Positions 50,862-56,119 of a DNA stretch of 56,119 bases are shown here, in pieces; within the stretch, counting starts at the first letter, position 1; each line of letters opens with the position of its first letter. The position numbers and the translations under genes were made by a program. Below the pieces are notes generated by a model. It was given only the letters and a program-made list of their open reading frames with translations, made no database searches and was not told where the DNA came from. The DNA is from JAFDVL01 sp043736395 (GTDB lineage Bacteria; Acidobacteriota; Blastocatellia; RBC074): the NCBI GenBank assembly GCA_043736395.1, contig JAYTCQ010000020.1, positions 1-56,119 on the forward strand, read 5' to 3'.

Positions 50862-50973
50862 TTTTTTAATCTCCTGAATAATTGGTTAATTGTAATAATT
50901 GGTGACTCAATGAACTTTGTGAAAAGCTTAATCCAGCTTTTGATAGTTTAAGAAGAATGTCACCAAAACAAAA

Positions 50974-51005
50974 AAGCCGCAAGTCAAATGCCTGACTTGC
51001 GGCTT
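50974..51005 (-). terminator. Rho-independent terminator of the HtrA gene
   Basis: A 13-bp perfect stem (AAGCCGCAAGTCA / TGACTTGCGGCTT) with a 6-base loop and a T-run on the minus strand. Confidence 0.92.
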
Positions 51006-51026
51006 ACCGTATAAATTTTGAAAAAT

Positions 51027-52658
51027 TTATTCCTGAGCGGGAATTACAATATAGGTTCCACCCGCTACTCCGTTACGATAAACGCGTAACAAGACGTCTT
51101 TTTTGCCCGCTTTTTTCAGGGCGGTATTAAAGTCTGCAAGATTAGTTACGGGCTGCTTAGCTACTTCCGTAATAATGTCGCCACGCCTTAAATAACCCGC
51201 AGCATTACTATCTCCATCAATTTCTGTCACAACTACACCGCGAAGCGTTCCAGGTAATCCTAAACGCTTCGTTAAGTCAGGAGTAACTGCCTCGACATTG
51301 ACGCCAGATAAAGCTCCCTCTGCTGCGCCGGTTTCTCCAGGCGATGCGCTTCCACCACCCGCATCAGCTATATCTTTCAGAGAATCCGCATCTGACAATT
51401 TGGCGGAAAATTCTTTACTTGCTCCATCGCGCCAAACCTTCAATTTAACTGTTGTACCAGGTGCGATATCGGAAACCATATTGCGGAAGTCATTAGAGCT
51501 TTCAACGGGTTTACCATTAAACTCCGTAATGATGTCACCAGGAGCAATGCCTGCAATCTCAGCTCCCATCCCTGGCGAAACAGAGTCTACAAATGCACCT
51601 GTACTACCTTTATAAGAAAATTGTTCGGCCAAGGATTTATCAATGCCTCGAACACTGACGCCCAGCATTCCACGCTTCACTTTACCGGTAGAAATCAACT
51701 GCTCCATAACGCGTTTTGCCATGTTGGTTGGGATCGCAAATCCGATTCCAATACTACCGCCAGTGGACGAAAGAATTTGAGAAGGAATTCCTACTAATTC
51801 GCCTTTTAAGTTCACTAACGCGCCACCAGAATTTCCACGATTTATCGGAGCATCAGTTTGCAGAAAATCTTCGTACCCTTTGTTACTTCCTGCTGAAGTA
51901 CTGCGACCTTTTGCGCTAATGATTCCCATCGTCACTGTCTGTCCGACTCCCAAAGGGTTTCCAACGGCCAGAACAATATCTCCAACCTCAACCTGCGTAG
52001 AGTCTCCGAGCGGCAGCGTTGGTAATCCAGTTGCATCAAGTTTTAAAACGGCAATATCGCTTTTGGGATCGGTGCCGATAACTGTGGCTTTGAGGGTTCG
52101 CTTGTCGGCCAGAATGACTTCAACTTTTTCGGCGCCTTCGACCACATGATTATTAGTCAGCACGTATCCATCGGTAGTAACAATGACTCCTGATCCTGTT
52201 CCCAGAGGAACAAGCCTTCCTCGGCTGTCTTTAGGGGCTTCTTTACGTTTTGGTTGTGGGACTGGAACTCGCGGACGAGGTGTTAAGCCACGAGGTGTTT
52301 CTTCCTGATCATCAGGAAGGTTGAAAAAGTCTTCGAGTCCACCGAAAGGGGACTGCGCACGAGCTTGAGTGCGTCCTTCAGTCGTGATCACTACAACTGC
52401 TGGTGTCACAGCTTTAGCGACCGCAGAAAATCCTGTATTCAGAGTAATAGATTGATTTATGCGTGGTTGATTTTCTGGAAAAACAAGTGGAGGGTTGGCG
52501 GCATTAGAGGATTTAAAGGGTGACCAGCCTCTGCCGGAAATTGCCGCACCAAGGACTGTACCCACAATCAGCACAATGACGCCTAAAGCACCTAATTTAA
52601 CCCAAGTCTTTTTTGATGAATGATTGGTGTTTGAATAAGGATCGTATACGTTATCCAT
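51027..52658 (-). CDS. HtrA/DegP-type serine protease, membrane-anchored
   Basis: 543 residues. A cytoplasmic N terminus and one membrane helix (about 20-40) are followed by a Pro-rich linker. The trypsin-like domain has an intact triad: H171 (TNNHVV), D201 (SDIAVLKLD) and S277 (GNSGGAL). Two PDZ domains follow, at about 325-420 and 445-543. It degrades or refolds misfolded envelope proteins. GAGGAG precedes the ATG. It contrasts with the catalytically dead relative at 7760. Confidence 0.95.
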   Translation of the reverse strand: MDNVYDPYSNTNHSSKKTWVKLGALGVIVLIVGTVLGAAISGRGWSPFKSSNAANPPLVFPENQPRINQSITLNTGFSAVAKAVTPAVVVITTEGRTQARAQSPFGGLEDFFNLPDDQEETPRGLTPRPRVPVPQPKRKEAPKDSRGRLVPLGTGSGVIVTTDGYVLTNNHVVEGAEKVEVILADKRTLKATVIGTDPKSDIAVLKLDATGLPTLPLGDSTQVEVGDIVLAVGNPLGVGQTVTMGIISAKGRSTSAGSNKGYEDFLQTDAPINRGNSGGALVNLKGELVGIPSQILSSTGGSIGIGFAIPTNMAKRVMEQLISTGKVKRGMLGVSVRGIDKSLAEQFSYKGSTGAFVDSVSPGMGAEIAGIAPGDIITEFNGKPVESSNDFRNMVSDIAPGTTVKLKVWRDGASKEFSAKLSDADSLKDIADAGGGSASPGETGAAEGALSGVNVEAVTPDLTKRLGLPGTLRGVVVTEIDGDSNAAGYLRRGDIITEVAKQPVTNLADFNTALKKAGKKDVLLRVYRNGVAGGTYIVIPAQE

Positions 52659-53030
52659 TTTTAATTTCTCCTCTGCAAATTACTTCTAATCAATTTGATG
52701 GCTCAACGCAATCAGCGAAGTAGGAAGCCTAAGCACTCAAATATAGGAATTGTATTTTATCATATTCTGAGCTGATTAGATCAACTAATCCTCATGGCGT
52801 AGCGTACAAATCTCTGATGACAACTTACACGGAATGGTTGTGCCTGAAAATATTTTAACCGAACATTGCAATGTCATCGCTCAGTCATAGGTTTGTGGCA
52901 AAGTAACAGTAAATCTAGATTGAGTGGAGCCACGACCCATTTGATTATTTATTATTTATGGAAGACAGGTAGTAAGTGTAATTCGTTAGATTTTCCAGAA
53001 AAAAGTGCTGATTTGTTAAAAATTAATCAC

Positions 53031-53059
53031 TTGACGGAAGGCTAACGCTTAACTAGAAT
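53031..53059 (+). promoter_or_regulatory. Probable promoter of the large surface protein
   Basis: TTGACG (53031-53036) and TAGAAT (53054-53059) are 17 bp apart. The resulting 5' UTR would be about 360 bases. The rest of 52659-53424 holds no gene; small hairpins at about 53101-53125 (ACCAGCT/AGCTGGT) and 53378-53397 (GCGGG/CCCGC) were noted. Confidence 0.55.
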
Positions 53060-53424
53060 GCAGATGGGTAACGACCAAAAACATCCCTCATAAATCCTCA
53101 CCAGCTTGAACTTCAGCTGGTTCAGATTGTCGTCCCCTGTGATCTTTAATGATTTTGTTGCAAAGCTAACTGGTTAGTCTCACTCACTAACTGAATCCTT
53201 CACCCGTGTCCAAGAGCTTTGCATCTTCCACAAATATTTAAATTTTTTCGCTGCCATCAATGGTCTGCGGAAGCCAGTAATCTCGTGATGGTGATATGTC
53301 TGCAAATAACGGCGTATCAATAAACTTGTAAGATTCTTATAAGCATTTCATCACATTCAGAGTTGATATTTAAGCTTGCGGGGGCGCATTCCCGCTGTAT
53401 TAGGAAATTAAGGAGTTAATTTAT

Positions 53425-56119
53425 ATGTCTAGTCGCAGACTTTGGAGCAAGTTGGGTCAGTTCATTATTCGCCCGGCATCAATTATTGCTTTTACCGCAG
53501 CAATATTGGTCATGGCTGGAACCGTAGAGTGGCGGCGTACTGCTGCCTCATCAAATGCAAGCAAAGAAAAAGCCTCAACTAATGCGCTTCTTCCTTCTGG
53601 AAGTAACGCCAAAGTTGCAGGAGTTTTTGAAGGCCGTTTTGATGCCAGTACCAAGCAAATTCAGCTGATAAACACTACGAGTGGAAAAATTAAAGTTTCT
53701 TTGGGTGCGCGTACCGAAGCCAGTTCTATGCTTCCAGGTGGAGCGCATACCAAAGTTTTCAATACTTCTTGTGCCAGTCCAAGTGGAACTAAGCCTTGTA
53801 TCGCCGCCGCGCCAGCTAATACTGTGTCGGGTGAATTTTCAATTACGAATACCGGCGGGCTAAAATTTTATAATACGCGATTAATCTTTACTGATTTTTT
53901 AAATGCTCCCGGTGGTACGCCAATCACAGCCAATGCTTATTTCAATGATGGACAGGTTCCTGCCAACGATAAGCTAGGTGTTTCACGCGATTTTGGTGAT
54001 ATTGATCCGTCTGGCAGCGCCAGCCGCGTCTGGACATTTAGTTTTCCGGGAAGCTCGCTTCAAAGCTTTTATTTCCGTTATGTTATTTATGCTGATCTGG
54101 GTGTTGCGACGGAGAGCGTCGAGCCAGCAGCAGTCCAAAATACCACGAATTCAACTGTGACAATTAACGGTCAGGGATTTAGTTCTCCAACCGTTGAATT
54201 ACTGAATGCAGCAGGTTCGGCTGTTAATACTTTATCGGTAACTCCAGTCTCTGCGACTCAAATGAACGCGACTATTCCTGCCAATACTGTGCCTGGAATT
54301 TATAGTCTTCGCGTGACGAATTCTGGCGGTACGGTCGATGGCCCTGGTTCCAGCACATTAGTTGGACGCCTGAGCGTGACGGCTGCGCCGGATGCTGGTC
54401 ATACAGGTACTTTCAGTTCATTTAGCGATGCGGGGCCGTATCTTGTAAACGCAAATTCATCTATTTCAGGGACAGTACCAGCTGGCGCGGTCATCTATGT
54501 TGCCAATAATGTGACGTTGCAGGTTGGAACCGGATTAAATGCCAATGGTGGAGTGCCCGGCGTTCCATCAACAAGTCCAGCCCAAATCGTTTTTACCAGG
54601 ATTCCTGGTGGAACAAGCTGGGGTGGAATTGATGCTTCTACTGCGACGGGGGATGTAACATTAAAAAACTGCGTCATTGAATTCGGTGGCGGTTCAGGTG
54701 GAGCGGGAGTGAATCTGAATAGTGCCAGTGGCGCTGGTAAGACTTTGAGATTTTCGGACAGCATTGCTCGTCGCAGCGGTGGAGCTGGTATTCGCGTAAT
54801 CGGTGCTGATGATCGCTTCACCGGATTTGCTCGCTCACGAGTTGAAAATAATGCCGGAGTGGCTTTGTTGTTAAGTGCCAATGCTTCGCTTGGCGCTGGG
54901 TCAAGTGGTTCTGGAATGGCAGATATTGACGCTGGAAATTCAAAAACTTCAGTTCCTGATCAATCCTATTTTTATTCCAGCGCGAATGTCATCGCCAATA
55001 ACGGAGTCAATGCTATACAGATTGACGCTGCCGTCAACGACTTCTCTCGTTCAGGATTATTAATTGGACAAGGCGCGATTCCGATTCAAATTCTCGGTTC
55101 AGCAGGAAACCCTGCTACTGTTGGCAATGGTTCCAGCCCAACCGGCGCTGAGCTAACGATTGGCCCGGCAGCGATTATTCAACTGGCTGGTGGAACTGAT
55201 TTAAAAGCCGGAGACGGAGCATTATTTGGAAACATCGCAGCGAACGGATTCGCCGGAATGAACCTCTCACCTGATGGAAATACGGCTCTTTCACAACGAA
55301 TTATTTTTAATAGTATTGATAGCAGCAAATGGGGTGCGTTGTACTTCTCATCTAAATCAGCTGCCACGTCAATCCTCAACTTTGTCAGCGTTCAAAATGG
55401 CGGTTCCAGCAATTTAGGAAGCGCGCAGGTAATTATTGAAGATATTGGTTATCCATTTAAGTTTACCAATTCACAAAGCAATAATAGCGCTTCTTCAGGA
55501 TTGCAATTTCTGAGCAGCAGCAGTGTTGATCGTGGCGGCAGTACATATAGTTCAAATGCTGCCACCAATGAAAATATTATTTCATCAGCTCCGACAATTA
55601 CAACGATTGCTGGTGGTATCTATGGTGATGGTAATCAGTCAAATCTTGCACCGCTGGTTAATCCGATTGGAATCGCAGTTGATCCGGCCCGTGGTGTTTA
55701 CATTCTTGATAAGCTGATTTCTGGTGATGCTTCAATTCGTTTTGCTAACACCACCAACGCTTCCTTGAAGATTGCTGGTGTTACTGTCCCAGCCAAATCG
55801 ATTAAAAAGCTCACCTCAGGTTTATATTTTGGGACAATTCCTGGCAATAATACCCCAATGGATCAGGTAGACTTATTGACTGTAAAAGCGATTGCGCTAA
55901 GTGGTGATAAGAATATTCTATATTTCACCAGCTTTAGTCCAGGTCGTTTTGTAAGTGGAATTAACGTTACTCCTGACGCCAGCACCGGCACGAACCCTGC
56001 AAATATTCAAATTGCCGGGACGCCTATCGCTGTTGGCAATATAGGAACACTCTATACTGATCCCGGAACCACGCTCTCCGATCCAGAAAATATGAAGGGG
56101 ATTGCAGTCAATCCTGTGA
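53425..56119 (+). CDS. Large secreted surface protein, cut by the right edge
   Basis: An open frame from the ATG at 53425 (AAGGAG upstream) runs to the window end without a stop: at least 898 codons. The N terminus has a long signal/anchor sequence (RPASIIAFTAAILVMAGT). Next come a beta-rich region with two cysteines, an IPT/TIG-like domain (about 228-305, STVTINGQGFSSPTVELLN), and a long right-handed beta-helix-like repeat region (about 330-690). The last part begins an NHL/beta-propeller-like section (TIAGGIYGDGNQSNLAPLVNPIGIAVDP). It is probably an adhesin or matrix protein. Confidence 0.85.
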   Translation, partial: MSSRRLWSKLGQFIIRPASIIAFTAAILVMAGTVEWRRTAASSNASKEKASTNALLPSGSNAKVAGVFEGRFDASTKQIQLINTTSGKIKVSLGARTEASSMLPGGAHTKVFNTSCASPSGTKPCIAAAPANTVSGEFSITNTGGLKFYNTRLIFTDFLNAPGGTPITANAYFNDGQVPANDKLGVSRDFGDIDPSGSASRVWTFSFPGSSLQSFYFRYVIYADLGVATESVEPAAVQNTTNSTVTINGQGFSSPTVELLNAAGSAVNTLSVTPVSATQMNATIPANTVPGIYSLRVTNSGGTVDGPGSSTLVGRLSVTAAPDAGHTGTFSSFSDAGPYLVNANSSISGTVPAGAVIYVANNVTLQVGTGLNANGGVPGVPSTSPAQIVFTRIPGGTSWGGIDASTATGDVTLKNCVIEFGGGSGGAGVNLNSASGAGKTLRFSDSIARRSGGAGIRVIGADDRFTGFARSRVENNAGVALLLSANASLGAGSSGSGMADIDAGNSKTSVPDQSYFYSSANVIANNGVNAIQIDAAVNDFSRSGLLIGQGAIPIQILGSAGNPATVGNGSSPTGAELTIGPAAIIQLAGGTDLKAGDGALFGNIAANGFAGMNLSPDGNTALSQRIIFNSIDSSKWGALYFSSKSAATSILNFVSVQNGGSSNLGSAQVIIEDIGYPFKFTNSQSNNSASSGLQFLSSSSVDRGGSTYSSNAATNENIISSAPTITTIAGGIYGDGNQSNLAPLVNPIGIAVDPARGVYILDKLISGDASIRFANTTNASLKIAGVTVPAKSIKKLTSGLYFGTIPGNNTPMDQVDLLTVKAIALSGDKNILYFTSFSPGRFVSGINVTPDASTGTNPANIQIAGTPIAVGNIGTLYTDPGTTLSDPENMKGIAVNPV

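Overview
The window looks like chromosomal DNA of a Gram-negative bacterium of the phylum Acidobacteriota, possibly class Blastocatellia. The pointers are two secreted proteins ending in the Solibacter-type C-terminal domain (TIGR03437), a PEP-CTERM protein, several ECF sigma/anti-sigma pairs, MacB-type permeases without an adjacent ATPase, and lipid A genes (lpxL-lpxB). No rRNA is present, so the placement is an inference. The right edge cuts a very large surface-protein gene. No transposase, prophage or CRISPR array was seen.

Layout. 1-5.7 kb: a haem-oxygenase-like protein, two secreted proteins, then a minus-strand group of rtcA and two genes that each carry an in-frame UGA read as selenocysteine (a GrdB-like selenoprotein and a peroxiredoxin). 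6-11.3 kb: an ECF sigma factor, its probable anti-sigma factor, a protease-dead HtrA-like PDZ protein and a secreted BNR-type protein. 11.5-16.5 kb: a thiamine operon (thiE, thiD) translationally coupled to a divergent NrdD-like protein, then a DUF2911 protein. 16.5-23 kb: an ImmA/IrrE-like protein, a secreted phosphoesterase, an M28 peptidase and pncB behind a strong promoter with a palindromic operator. 23-27.7 kb: gatB, a small accessory patch (nuclease-like protein, DUF4258/YgiT toxin-antitoxin pair), a polysaccharide deacetylase and a cyclophilin lipoprotein. 27.8-34.5 kb: two MacB/FtsX-type permeases interleaved with two ECF sigma/anti-sigma pairs. 34.6-44.5 kb: a secreted TPR-like protein, pheA-aroF behind a probable Phe attenuator, a TPR protein, a DUF1080 protein, an esterase-SMP-30 fusion and tRNA-Ala(CGC). 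44.6-48.8 kb: lpxL-lpxB, a secreted protein, a PilZ protein and aat. 48.8-56.1 kb: a 1.3 kb hairpin-rich non-coding stretch, a 24-codon ORF with its own ribosome binding site and terminator, superoxide dismutase, an active HtrA/DegP, and the partial giant surface protein.

The most unusual large-scale feature is a set of about 18 long, often nested inverted repeats that fill most gene 3' ends. They belong to many unrelated sequence families but share one architecture. In several cases the repeat arm supplies the last codons and stop codon of the adjacent gene. The other main leads are the selenoprotein pair with a SECIS-like hairpin, the pheA attenuator, the pncB operator, the small RiPP-leader-like ORF, and a candidate three-way-junction RNA at 49.4 kb.
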